64,000 bases of DNA from Dolichospermum planctonicum (lineage in GTDB: Bacteria; Cyanobacteriota; Cyanobacteriia; Cyanobacteriales; Nostocaceae). This document shows, piece after piece, positions 27,367 through 35,315 of this stretch; the first letter of the stretch is position 1; each line of letters begins with the position of its first letter. Under the pieces are notes generated by a model, which saw only the letters and a program-made list of their open reading frames with translations, made no database searches and was not told the DNA's origin. The translations under genes were made by a program, and so were the position numbers. Location: assembly GCF_005402965.1 (NCBI RefSeq), contig NZ_BJCF01000014.1, positions 25,124 to 89,123 on the forward strand, read 5' to 3'.

Positions 27367-27774
27367 TTACAAAATTTCTACGGGTAAAGGTTGCCAAATT
27401 TCGCCATGTTTTGCTTTTAAAACTTGCCAAGCTTCTACTTGTCCTGGTTCATATTCTCCTGGTTTACCCCATTGCAAAAATAGGCTTAATGCAGGTTCTG
27501 ATTTTTCGTCTAAAAACCGAATTGCATAAGTTGTAAAATTCCCTCTTTTGGCTTCACCTGTTTCAAATTTCACTTGGGTGATTTTGTCCATGTTTAAATG
27601 AAATTCAAAGCCTTCGGTGTGCATATTTGCATATTTACCTTTTGGTAATTCTGCGTAAAATAGCTTTTCTATTTTCCCTCTCGCTTCTAAAACAGCAGCG
27701 CTACTGGTGACAATTAACCGCAAAGTTCCTAAGCTTTCACAAGCTTCTAAAAATTCTTTCAATGTTGTTGTCAT
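27367..27774 (-). CDS. ChuX/HutX-like heme-binding family protein
   Basis: A 135-residue protein that resembles the ChuX/HutX heme-carrier fold: ANMHTEGFEFHLNMDKITQVKF is the family's core strand pair, followed by GNFTTYAIRFLDEKSEPALSLFLQWGK. ChuX/HutX proteins are cytosolic and bind heme during iron acquisition; the cyanobacterial members are not proven to do so. No heme transporter lies nearby. A ribosome-binding site is not obvious before the ATG. It shares its strand with PhoH, which ends upstream at 27835. Confidence 0.6.
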   Translation of the reverse strand: MTTTLKEFLEACESLGTLRLIVTSSAAVLEARGKIEKLFYAELPKGKYANMHTEGFEFHLNMDKITQVKFETGEAKRGNFTTYAIRFLDEKSEPALSLFLQWGKPGEYEPGQVEAWQVLKAKHGEIWQPLPVEIL

Positions 27775-27834
27775 ATTTGTTAATTTTCTACTAGTGAGTG
27801 TTCAATTTCAGATTGATAACCAATAACTAATTTA

Positions 27835-28785
27835 CTACGTTTCATATTTCTCATAAGCAGCAACAATGCGCTGTACTAAAGGATGACGCACTACATCTTT
27901 CTGAGAAAATTCACAAATAGCAATCCCTTCTACGTTTTTTAAAATTTGTAAAGCCACATCTAATCCCGATTTTTGATATGGTGGTAAATCAGTTTGCGTA
28001 ATATCACCTGTAATCACCATTCGGGAGTTAAAACCTAAGCGCGTCAAAACCATTTTCATTTGCGCCGGTGTAGTGTTCTGGGCTTCATCAACAATTATAA
28101 AAGCATTATTTAAGGTTCTTCCCCGCATATAAGCCAGTGGTGCAACTTCGATGATTTCCCGCTCGATTAAATTGGGGACTTTTTCCGGGTCTATAAACTC
28201 ATTAATGGCATCATAAAGGGGACGCAGATAGGGATTAACTTTTTGCTGTAAATCTCCCGGTAAAAAACCGAGTTTTTCCCCGGCTTCCACTGCGGGACGA
28301 GTTAAAATCAACCGTTCAAATTGATTACTAAGTAGTGCTTGAACTGCGACAACTACAGCCAGATAGGTTTTCCCTGTTCCCGCAGGACCAATACAAAAGG
28401 TTAAATCGCGTCTGCGAAGCGCGTCTATATATTGGCGTTGGTGAAAGGTTTTAGCGCGAATTTCTAACCCTCTGCGAGTTTTGGCTAGGATATCGCGCTG
28501 TAAGTCCTGTAATTGGTCTTCTGTATTGGTATCGAGGGCTTGACGGGCTGTGAGAATATCAGCACTAGAGATATTATTACCTTTACTCCATAAATTTTCT
28601 AGCGATCGCACCAATTTCTTTACTAATTCTACCTGTTTTGGTGTCCCTGAAATTAATAATTCTTGTCCCCGCAGAACTAAATTAGCTCCTGTTTGTTGAG
28701 ATAAAAACTTGATATTAGCCTCACTATATCCTGCTAAAGCGATCGCACTGGACATATTAGGCAGTTGGATCAAATCATCTGCCAT
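27835..28785 (-). CDS. PhoH-family ATPase
   Basis: A 316-residue P-loop protein with an N-terminal KH-like segment (residues about 15-65) and a PhoH ATPase core: Walker A IGPAGTGKTYLA (about 136-147), Walker B NAFIIVDEAQNTTP (about 232-245), and MVITGDITQTDLP. PhoH proteins are thought to be RNA helicase/ATPase partners in RNA or ribosome metabolism. In cyanobacteria phoH commonly follows ffh-rpsP-KH. Here KH and rpsP are upstream on the same strand, with a 411-nt gap to the KH gene. The symbol phoH is widely used but not given because the E. coli namesake differs in role. Confidence 0.9.
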   Translation of the reverse strand: MADDLIQLPNMSSAIALAGYSEANIKFLSQQTGANLVLRGQELLISGTPKQVELVKKLVRSLENLWSKGNNISSADILTARQALDTNTEDQLQDLQRDILAKTRRGLEIRAKTFHQRQYIDALRRRDLTFCIGPAGTGKTYLAVVVAVQALLSNQFERLILTRPAVEAGEKLGFLPGDLQQKVNPYLRPLYDAINEFIDPEKVPNLIEREIIEVAPLAYMRGRTLNNAFIIVDEAQNTTPAQMKMVLTRLGFNSRMVITGDITQTDLPPYQKSGLDVALQILKNVEGIAICEFSQKDVVRHPLVQRIVAAYEKYET

Positions 28786-29196
28786 ATTATTCTTGAATTG
28801 GGTGAAAAATGGTTTTTAACAAAATTAATATTTTCCTATTCCATGTAAATTTAAAATTGTCTAAGCAGGTAGACAAAATTAACCATATAAATGATTTACA
28901 TTTCATGTAAGGGTAGCGCACCCTTACCTACCTCAGCGGGGCAACTTAACTTTCCGTTAGTTAATATGTTTATGATTGGGAAATAGGCTGACAACACTTG
29001 TTAATTCTTGGCTGGTAAATCCGCAATAAACACGGAATTATTAGCCAAGATTTGACAATACTGTTGTCTCCCGTCTCCAACAATCTCAACTGACTACTTG
29101 ACAAGGGCGGAAATTAACCAAATACTAAAAATTTCTCAAAAGCTTATTTAATCCGCTTTTTTTAATTTTTAATATTTAATTTTCATGCAGCTGATA
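28786..29196. other. Intergenic region between KH gene and PhoH gene
   Basis: This 411-nt AT-rich gap has no gene. It holds a hairpin at 28907-28927 (GTAAGGGT-AGCGC-ACCCTTAC, perfect 8-bp stem), probably a terminator or dispersed repeat. A T-rich stretch on the plus strand near 29155-29180 is the only other notable feature. Confidence 0.6.
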
Positions 29197-29610
29197 TTAC
29201 CGCAAACGTGGTTTAACAACAGGTTTGGGAATATTACTCTCTCTTTCTTTCGACTTGGGTGGTAGTGTCCGCTCTTCCTGTTCTTCATCAAAAGACATAC
29301 TTTCCCGACCTGGGGAAGCACCACCGTAGATATCCAGGTATACTGATTGACCAGCTAGTTCTGCTGCGGCGGCAATTACAGAGCGAATTGCCTGGATATT
29401 GCGTCCCCCTCTACCAAACACTTTTCCTTTATCTGTACTATCAAAAGCAATGCGTACCCAAGCCCGCTTCAGGGTTTGAGATATTTCACAATCAACCTTT
29501 AAAGATTCTGGAGATTCTAAAAACGGCTGCACAAGAAACTTTACCAGCCCAACATAATTGGGACTGGTTGCTAAGGATTTAATCTCAAAACTATGATGCG
29601 GCTGTTGCAC
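29197..29610 (-). CDS. KH-domain RNA-binding protein (KhpA-like)
   Basis: A protein of about 137 residues with one KH domain: [18 protein letters not shown] then the GxxG loop in [23 protein letters not shown] and SVYLDIYG. A charged disordered tail rich in Glu, Arg and Pro follows (about residues 105-137). It binds single-stranded RNA, probably in ribosome or cell-division regulation (KhpA-type). There is no ATG; the GTG at 29610, 12 nt inside the end of the longer TTG frame, is preferred. It overlaps the rpsP stop codon region by 20 nt, so the genes are coupled. Confidence 0.85.
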   Translation of the reverse strand: MQQPHHSFEIKSLATSPNYVGLVKFLVQPFLESPESLKVDCEISQTLKRAWVRIAFDSTDKGKVFGRGGRNIQAIRSVIAAAAELAGQSVYLDIYGGASPGRESMSFDEEQEERTLPPKSKERESNIPKPVVKPRLR

Positions 29611-29851
29611 TGACCTGTTCAAAAACGTTAGCTTTTACGAGAATACGACGGACTGTATCAGTAGGTTGAGCGCCTTGTTGTAGTCGCTGCACAATACCAG
29701 GAATGTCTAATTTTACTTCATCTGTTCGGGGATTATAGAATCCTAATTCTTCTAAGGGGCGGCCGTCACGACGAGCCAGGCTGTTAATGGCAACAATTCG
29801 GTAACTTGCTTCTCGCTTTTTGCCAAATCTTTTTAAACGCAGTTTGATCAT
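29591..29851 (-). CDS. rpsP: 30S ribosomal protein S16
   Basis: An 86-residue ribosomal protein with the family start [20 protein letters not shown] and [14 protein letters not shown], then a C-terminal helix [11 protein letters not shown]. The next gene starts within its 3' end. ffh, its usual neighbour upstream, is about 6.4 kb away in this window. Confidence 0.97.
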   Translation of the reverse strand: MIKLRLKRFGKKREASYRIVAINSLARRDGRPLEELGFYNPRTDEVKLDIPGIVQRLQQGAQPTDTVRRILVKANVFEQVSATAAS

Positions 29852-30159
29852 GTTGAGAACTGTTTCTCCTGTTCCTAGTTAGTGAGTTTGCAACTGATTG
29901 ATGAGGAAGTGACTGGGTTATGACACCCGCGTTCACAATTTCCGACACTGAAACGCTAATTTTAGCACTTCCTGGCCGTGAATGGCTATTAGTTAGTTGT
30001 CAGTTGTCAGTTGTCGGTAAGAAAGATATTCTTTTAAGCCCCCTGCTCCCGTGGTTTCGGGATAAAACAGTTGTAGCACCTCAATCTTTACTCCATTATC
30101 TGCACTAATTCATTATAAACGATTTTGATAAATTCTAGGTCTTGAGCTAGACTAGGTGC

Positions 30160-31585
30160 TTATTTCCGCACAGACCAAGAGCGAACTTGACCTAAAGTTA
30201 CAGGAATGCGATCGCTCACGTCAATGGTAAATAGATAGACTTTTTTAGCTCTGCGGCCATTTTCCGGGTCAAAAAACTTTAATTTCACATCCCAACAATC
30301 ACTATTAATCCGACAGAAAGGACTTTTTTCCACTTCAATACTATCAAGCTGCATCCCTGTAGAAATAGCTTGAGAAAAACTAGAAGCCGCTTGAAAAGCA
30401 TTAGTTACAGAAAAATTCAGCGCTCGATCTTTAGCAAATTGTCCTAAATTTCGCAAATCATAGTATACTCGATTTAAGAAACTACTCAAAGCCTTTCTCA
30501 TGGCCATTTCTTGGGCTGGTGGTGTAGCTTCCGTAATTACAGTTTGCATTGACATATCTACTAAACTATTGACTTTCCAGCCATACATTCCCCTAGTATT
30601 AGTTAGAGTAATTACAGGCACAACTTGACCAGAAAATAATTCCACAGTTCTATCAGTTAACCTTGCAGGAATACTTACCCGTTCCACAAAATCATCACTA
30701 TCTTCTGGTTGAATTTGTCCCTCTAACATAGCAATTAGAGTTTCATAGATATCTGCGGCAAAACCACTTACAGGTTCTAAAGCATAAATAGGAGTTAATT
30801 CTTGGTTAAGAGTCCAAATTAAAGGTTTAGCTTCCGTAGGATTTGCTGACAAGTAATCAACCATTTGCCGGCTATCATAGGGATTAGCAGGAATAATTGC
30901 CCCGTCCATATTCACTGCACCAGGAAGAATAGAGGGAATACACCAACATTCTCCTTTATCATTACCACCTGGGGCAACAATTAACATATTGTTATCTTGG
31001 CATTGTTTCACAGCACGGGCAAATAAATCAGGTGCTACTCCGGTTTGGGTAGGGTGACAAGCAGCGATATGGATAATATTCGCTCCCCATTGCCAAGCGG
31101 TATTAATAGCGTGGGTAAGGTTGATAGGGGAAATAAAATCATCATTAGCGAAGGAAATAGGAATATTTAATGCTGTACATAAAGGGGCAATACCAGGGGC
31201 GGGTGTGCCGTGTTCCCCTAAAATTGTGCTAGAAATGTGAGTAGCATGACTGGATAATTCAATGCGTTGTCTAATAGCTGGAGGGAAAGGTGCAAAAAAT
31301 GCCTCCCGTTCTTTTTTTGCCTCTTCTTTATCGTGGTCGGGGTCGTCTTTTTTGTCTTTTTGTTGTTTGTTAAAATCTAAAGATAAATTGAGATAATAAT
31401 AGTATTCAACGTTTAAGTTCAATATCTTCTGCCCAGTAGGGTTTAAATTGACTAAATTTTGCCCCTTGAAAACAACTGCGTTCTAAATCAGCAGCACCAT
31501 CAAGGATAGCAATTTTAATGCGAGGGTCGCCTTTTGTGCGTGTCCAAATTTGGGAGATTCCGGGAATGTCGGTAAGGTTAGGCAT
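30160..31585 (-). pseudogene. Broken PatG-like (cyanobactin-type) subtilisin protease
   Basis: Two reading frames together encode one PatG-like protein. The first (31585 down to a stop at 31406) begins MPNLTDIPGISQIW and contains the catalytic Asp in IAILDG (residue 29). A shift of reading frame near 31410-31420 leads into the second (30160-31422). That one has a charged insert, the catalytic His in SSHATHISSTILGEH, the oxyanion-side segment VAPGGNDKGECWCIP, and the PatG C-terminal domain (VSIPARLTDRTVELFSGQVVP to the end). The expected GTSxA serine segment is absent: GNDKGECWCIPSILPGAV runs straight into NMDGAII. So both the frame and the catalytic serine are lost. No cyanobactin precursor gene is nearby. 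Confidence 0.8.
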
Positions 31586-31653
31586 GGTTTTGATTGTGTT
31601 GTTGTAATTGATGTTATGATTATGGGTGAAAAGTCTAATTTTTTATAAAGTTA

Positions 31654-31915
31654 ATGCCAGCTAAAGATATTTTTCATGATGCTGTTAGGATCGGGTTAGA
31701 AAAAGACGGTTGGGTGATTACAGATGATCCTTTAAGGATAGAAGTCGGTGATGTGGAAATGTATATTGATCTCGGTGCAGAGCAAGTTTTAGCTGCTGAA
31801 AGAGAAGGAGAAAAAATAGCTGTAGAAATTAAGAGTTTTATTGGTACATCTAATATTTCTCAATATCATGATTTATGATCCAGTTCAGGAGGTAATTGTA
31901 GCATGGAAAAACTAG
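31654..31915 (+). pseudogene. xisH: Internally deleted xisH
   Basis: The N-terminus (MPAKDIFHDAV, DGWVITDDPL, MYIDLGAEQVLAAEREGEKIAVEIKSF) is a clear XisH. It stops after NISQYHDL. The XisH C-terminus is then found in another frame: the codons from 31865 read IMIYDPVQEVIVAWKN and stop at 31913-31915. A full XisH is about 135-140 residues; roughly 55 residues of the middle are gone and the frame is broken. XisH is a PD-(D/E)XK-like protein that, with XisI and XisF, is needed for fdxN element excision in Anabaena, but paralogues are common outside such elements. Confidence 0.85.
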
Positions 31916-32238
31916 AACAATATCGCAATTATGTCAAACAAGTGATCACAGAATATGCTCAATTAGGTTCAGCTAAAGATGAAATTGAACAACAATTGAT
32001 TTTTGATAGTTTTGGTGATCATTATCAATTGATGTATGTGGGTTGGAAAAATAGAAAACGGCAGCATGGTTGTGTTTTGCATTTGGATATTAAAGATCAG
32101 AAAATTTGGATACAACATGATGGAACTGAGATTGGTATAGCAGATGAATTAGTTAAATTAGGAGTGCCAAAATCAGATATTGTTTTAGCATTTCATGAAC
32201 CTTTAGTGAGACAATATACAGGTTTTGCTGTTGGTTGA
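31903..32238 (+). CDS. xisI: XisI protein
   Basis: An apparently intact 111-residue XisI with the typical start MEKLEQYRNYVKQVITEYA, the strand CVLHLDIKDQKIWIQHDGTEIGIADELV and the end VLAFHEPLVRQYTGFAVG. It is the partner of XisH in fdxN element excision control; the pair is also widespread as a possible toxin-antitoxin-like unit. It overlaps the end of the decayed xisH by 13 nt and retains AGGAGG about 13 nt before its ATG. Because xisH is dead, its present role is uncertain. Confidence 0.93.
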   Translation: MEKLEQYRNYVKQVITEYAQLGSAKDEIEQQLIFDSFGDHYQLMYVGWKNRKRQHGCVLHLDIKDQKIWIQHDGTEIGIADELVKLGVPKSDIVLAFHEPLVRQYTGFAVG

Positions 32239-32301
32239 TTTTCACATATATTTTACATGAATTGTACATCATTTTTGGAAATATTTACATTATGTCACAT
32301 T

Positions 32302-32907
32302 ATGTCATACAGTGATTTTACCCTCAGAAAAGTCAAGCAAACCTTTGGCATAAACACCATTGAAAATCAAAAGTTTCTGCCAGAAATCCAACCAATAGCT
32401 GCTAGTGCAACCCTGACTGATTTTTTAGCAGAAAGTTTACCATTAGCTATAGCGACAGGAAGTGAAAAAGCACGTTCTGAGTTAATCATTAGTCCGGTTT
32501 TACTAGAGGTTCGTAAGATTTTACAAAGAAAAATTAGTTTATTTTCTGGTACAGATTTTACTGTAGATTCGGCTTTAGGATTGAATGGAGTCTGTGATTT
32601 TGTTCTGAGTCTTTCAGCAGAACAGTTAGAAGTGGAAGCACCAGCAGTTATGATTGTGGAAGCTAAAAAATCAGACTTAAATCCGGGTATTGGCCAGTGT
32701 ATTGCAGAAATGATTGCTGCTCAAAAATTCAATGAAATTAATAATCAACCCATTCCTACAATTTATGGTAGCGTCACTAATGGTACTGTTTGGCGATTTC
32801 TACAATTAACGGAACAAACTGTAACAATTGATTTTACAGATTATCCCCTTCCTCCTGTTGATGTCATTTTAGGAATTTTAGTTTGGATGGTAACTGCTGC
32901 TAACTAG
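32302..32907 (+). CDS. Hypothetical protein with PD-(D/E)XK-like core
   Basis: A 201-residue protein, start at MSYSDFTLRKVKQ; the longer frame has an unlikely N-terminus. The segment SEKARSELIISPVLLEVR, GVCDFVLS and the strand VMIVEAKKSDLNPGIGQCIAEMIAAQ look like the D...ExK core of a PD-(D/E)XK nuclease fold (type I restriction subunit N-terminus-like). I recognise it as a widespread cyanobacterial family with no known role, and do not name a function. It is 64 nt from xisI and its stop lies 8 nt inside the 3' end of the convergent Uma2 pseudogene. Confidence 0.6.
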   Translation: MSYSDFTLRKVKQTFGINTIENQKFLPEIQPIAASATLTDFLAESLPLAIATGSEKARSELIISPVLLEVRKILQRKISLFSGTDFTVDSALGLNGVCDFVLSLSAEQLEVEAPAVMIVEAKKSDLNPGIGQCIAEMIAAQKFNEINNQPIPTIYGSVTNGTVWRFLQLTEQTVTIDFTDYPLPPVDVILGILVWMVTAAN

Positions 32908-33583
32908 ATAATCTACTAATAAAATTCTCATGTTCTGGACTTGCTAAACCCTGCTGCAAAACAGCTAATACTCTACCTAAATCTCCTCCTAATAATGCTG
33001 TTTTATCTAACCATAAACCGGGGAATACTTGGGAACAAATTATATTATCTGCATTGGCTTGAAGTTGAATATACTCCCCTTATTGTCACCTAAACCAATC
33101 AAATTGATGGTCATAAACTCGCCAGATTAAATATTCTTGGACTTGATTACGACGATAAACTTTGAGTTTTTCATGCACATCATAGGAAGCACTAGAAGCA
33201 GCAATTTCCACAATTAATTCTGGCGCACCTTCTACATAATCATCTTTATTTATTCTTGATTGTCCTCCTGTTTCAATTCTTAATAAAGCATCCGGTTGTG
33301 GTTCGTTATCTGTATCTATTAGCACTGTGGCATTATCGGCGAAACCTATACCCGGTGTAGCTGCTTTATAAACTCCCAGCCAAGTCATAATATAAGCATG
33401 GGGTTCTCCATGACTTTTGATTCTTAATGGTGATGCCACGTAAACTACTCCTTCAATTAATTCGGCTTTTTTGAGATTCGGCATGGCATGATAACGCCGT
33501 TCAAATTCATGACGGGTTAATTTGTCGCCGTTTTCTAGGGGAGGAATAGTTAAGATGGGAGAAATTGCAGTAGTAGATATCAT
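32900..33583 (-). pseudogene. Uma2-family gene with two in-frame stop codons
   Basis: The first 165 codons encode an Uma2-family protein (LTRHEFERRYHAMP, AELIEGVVYVASP, PEPDALL-like PQPDALLR, ELIVEIAASSASYD). A TGA (33086-33088) and two codons later a TAA (33080-33082) interrupt it. The same frame then continues as GEYIQLQANADNIICS, QVFPGLWLDKTALLGGDL, and VLQQGLASPEHENF to a stop at 32900-32902. This is exactly the Uma2 C-terminus, so the protein is cut by nonsense mutations, not by a true short gene. Uma2 is a PD-(D/E)XK-fold family of unknown function. Confidence 0.85.
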
Positions 33584-33716
33584 AAAATTTGCTCAAATTT
33601 TGCAGAAAATGAAATTGTCACCAATCACGATTTACGGTTACTGAGCGGAGTCGAAGTACAGGATTTCAGGATTTACAGGATGTTACCCAACATTTCGGTG
33701 ATTTTGTGATTTAATG

Positions 33717-33750
33717 TTGTTGGGTTGCGCTGTCGCTTAACCCAACCTAC
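33717..33750. repeat. Dispersed hairpin repeat (TTGGGTT...AACCCAA)
   Basis: GTTGGGTT and AACCCAAC surround GCGCTGTCGCTT. It is a relative of the element at 12323-12359 with the same loop style, and marks this stretch as repeat-rich non-coding DNA. Confidence 0.6.
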
Positions 33751-33791
33751 ATCTAACTTATAGATATCATTATTGTCAGATTATGTCTTTT

Positions 33792-34001
33792 TTAAGCTAT
33801 ATTTTGTAATATTTGGGGTTGGGGTATAGGCTTACCGATTTGATTATAGCCATACAGCAAATCTTCTAACACTTCCTTAGCATTTTCTAGAGCTTCTTCA
33901 TAGCTTTCTCCGTGGGTTTTAGCATATTTTCCCCACTCAGGTAAAAAAGCAATATACGCTTGATCTTCTTGGGACTATTGAATTAGAATACTATATTTCA
34001 T
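33792..34001 (-). pseudogene. HicB-like antitoxin relic with in-frame stop
   Basis: From the ATG at 34001 the frame reads MKYSILIQ, then TAG, then SQEDQAYIAFLPEWGKY, AKTHGESYEEALENAKEV and LEDLLYGYNQIGKPIPQP to a stop at 33792-33794. This is a HicB-like (antitoxin) family layout; the stop at codon 9 suggests a dead or truncated gene. No HicA toxin is recognisable beside it. Confidence 0.65.
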
Positions 34002-34105
34002 AGTTCATCTCCTTTTTCTAGTTGTTCAAGTTATTTGATACTTTCTATTATATCTTTCTCTTGATAGGGTTTTGCATCTTTGCTGTCTTTGCCAGGTAGA
34101 ATTAC
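33998..34105 (-). pseudogene. Unidentified ORF scrap overlapping HicB relic
   Basis: A short frame reads VILPGKDSKDAKPYQEKDI, IESIK, a TAA, then LEQLEKGDEL and a TGA at 33998-34000, which overlaps the HicB-like ATG as ATGA. That arrangement is typical of two-gene toxin-antitoxin operons, so this is probably the tail of the lost upstream gene. I cannot name its family. Confidence 0.35.
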
Positions 34106-34317
34106 AGGTTATTGTTAGTTTCTGTTGGTGGTTGTAGAAGAACTCATTTGATAATAAAGATTCAAATTTTCTATTCTTCCAGCTATTATTTCCTTGTTAG
34201 CATTCGTATGGACTTATTACATGGTGCTAATTATAATGACCCCGCCGCATTTCAAAATCGTAGCTATCAGCAAATTAAATCTTCTTGCAGTTGTGCAATT
34301 TAGGAGTTATCAAAGTT

Positions 34318-34506
34318 ATGAGTAAACAAAAGAAAACCCCCGCAAATTCGAGTCAACCAGAACCTCAACAGTCACAAGAAATTGAACGCAAATTGTTATC
34401 TACTGGTTTGGAAGATTATGGTTTTTGGTCACAGGAAATGGCTAGACAAAAAGCCCAGCAAACTGAACCTGATAAACCTTTCCGTCGTGGTCGCATTTGG
34501 TGTTAG
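34318..34506 (+). CDS. Small conserved cyanobacterial protein
   Basis: A 62-residue polar protein starting MSKQKKTPANSSQPEP with GLEDYGFWSQEMARQKA and ending FRRGRIWC. I recognise this as a short protein family seen in cyanobacteria, with no known function and no transmembrane segment. The ATG at 34318 has TAGGAG 11 nt upstream. Its 3' end from 34462 is inside a 105-bp repeat that is copied at 35200, beyond the Uma2 gene. Confidence 0.55.
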   Translation: MSKQKKTPANSSQPEPQQSQEIERKLLSTGLEDYGFWSQEMARQKAQQTEPDKPFRRGRIWC

Positions 34507-34566
34507 TTGGTGGTGTTAGTTGGTGCGGTTTTCATATCTCCGACTTCTTTGAGAAGTTGGGGATAT
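34462..34566. repeat. 105-bp direct repeat, copy 1
   Basis: Contains the last codons of the small protein gene, the TTAGTTGGTGG stretch, and a hairpin CGACTTCTTTGAGAAGTTG. Copy 2 at 35200-35304 differs at only two positions seen by eye. The copies are in direct orientation and bracket the minus-strand Uma2 gene at 34570-35148. Confidence 0.95.
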
Positions 34567-34569
34567 TCA

Positions 34570-35148
34570 TTAATACACAGGAAACACTTTACTTAAATCA
34601 AGCTGTAAATCAGTAAACCAAGGTAAAGATATCACCTGAGTAGGTAAAACAATTCGCTTATTTGTATACCCAAATATCCCCTGTTTATTTTGATATGGTT
34701 CACTGTAACATTCCAAGCAATTATCTAATAAATTAAATATCCAATAATCAGGTATTCCCGCTTTTGCATAAAGAGGTATTTTCACTTTTTGGTCATAGTC
34801 TATGGAAGAATCTGCAACTTCTATGACTAACAATATATCTGTCCCTTGTGGGTGAGATGAAAAATAATCATCATCACGGTTTTTGACAATGGCAAAATCT
34901 GGTTCTGGTTCGCTTTTGGGTGGTATACTAATAGGGGCTTGAGATTGCAGAATTGCTCTATCTTCTATAAGTTTTGGAAGTTCCTTTAATAGCTTTCTTA
35001 AACAAGTTTCATGTGCCGTACCTTTTGATACCATTTCTACCAATTCTCCGTTAATTAATTGAATGTGATCATCTTCTTTTAAAAAGCCAATTTCGATGAG
35101 TTCGTGATATTCTTCTAGGGTGAAGCTTTTAACCTGAATTGTAGTCAT
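34570..35148 (-). CDS. Uma2-family protein
   Basis: A 192-residue Uma2 protein starting MTTIQVKSFTLEEYHEL. The family's motifs are IQLINGELVEMVSKGTAHE, EPEPDFAIV (Asp), ILLVIEVADSSIDYDQKVKIP (E...D...K), YAKAGIPDYWI. It has a PD-(D/E)XK-like fold and unknown role; the family is hugely expanded in cyanobacteria. The start has GGAGC 7 nt upstream; an upstream 17-codon extension was rejected. It sits precisely between two 105-bp direct repeats. Confidence 0.85.
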   Translation of the reverse strand: MTTIQVKSFTLEEYHELIEIGFLKEDDHIQLINGELVEMVSKGTAHETCLRKLLKELPKLIEDRAILQSQAPISIPPKSEPEPDFAIVKNRDDDYFSSHPQGTDILLVIEVADSSIDYDQKVKIPLYAKAGIPDYWIFNLLDNCLECYSEPYQNKQGIFGYTNKRIVLPTQVISLPWFTDLQLDLSKVFPVY

Positions 35149-35199
35149 ATATGTTGCTCCTTGAGGATTTGCTATTATATATTCTAAAAATCCCAACAC

Positions 35200-35304
35200 A
35201 CTGAACCTGATAAACCTTTGCGTCGTGGTCGCATTTGGTGTTAGTTGGTGGTGTTAGTTGGTGCGGTTTTCATATCCCCGACTTCTTTGAGAAGTTGGGG
35301 ATAT
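35200..35304. repeat. 105-bp direct repeat, copy 2
   Basis: Second copy of the repeat at 34462-34566; it includes a truncated copy of the 3' end of the small protein gene and its hairpin, without the start, so it is non-coding here. It lies 738 bp from copy 1. Confidence 0.95.
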
Positions 35305-35315
35305 AATTCTAATTT

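Larger units (their letters stand above)
33584..34317. other. Long non-coding stretch with relics
   Basis: There is no intact gene in these 734 nt. A hairpin repeat lies at 33717-33750 and the HicB-like relic and an adjoining ORF scrap at 33792-34105. The rest, including 34106-34317, is AT-rich and unrecognised; short plus-strand open frames there lack any family signature. Confidence 0.6.

Noticed and set aside
29920..30108. Small plus-strand frame between rpsP and the PatG-like relic
   Set aside because: It runs through a short AGTTGTC tandem repeat and has no recognisable domain; it looks like non-coding repeat DNA.
31654..31878. A complete short XisH-like protein
   Set aside because: The rest of XisH is visible in a different frame downstream, so the short frame is the result of a deletion.
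33086..33583. A complete 165-residue Uma2 protein
   Set aside because: The family's C-terminus continues in the same frame past two stop codons to 32900, so the gene is interrupted.
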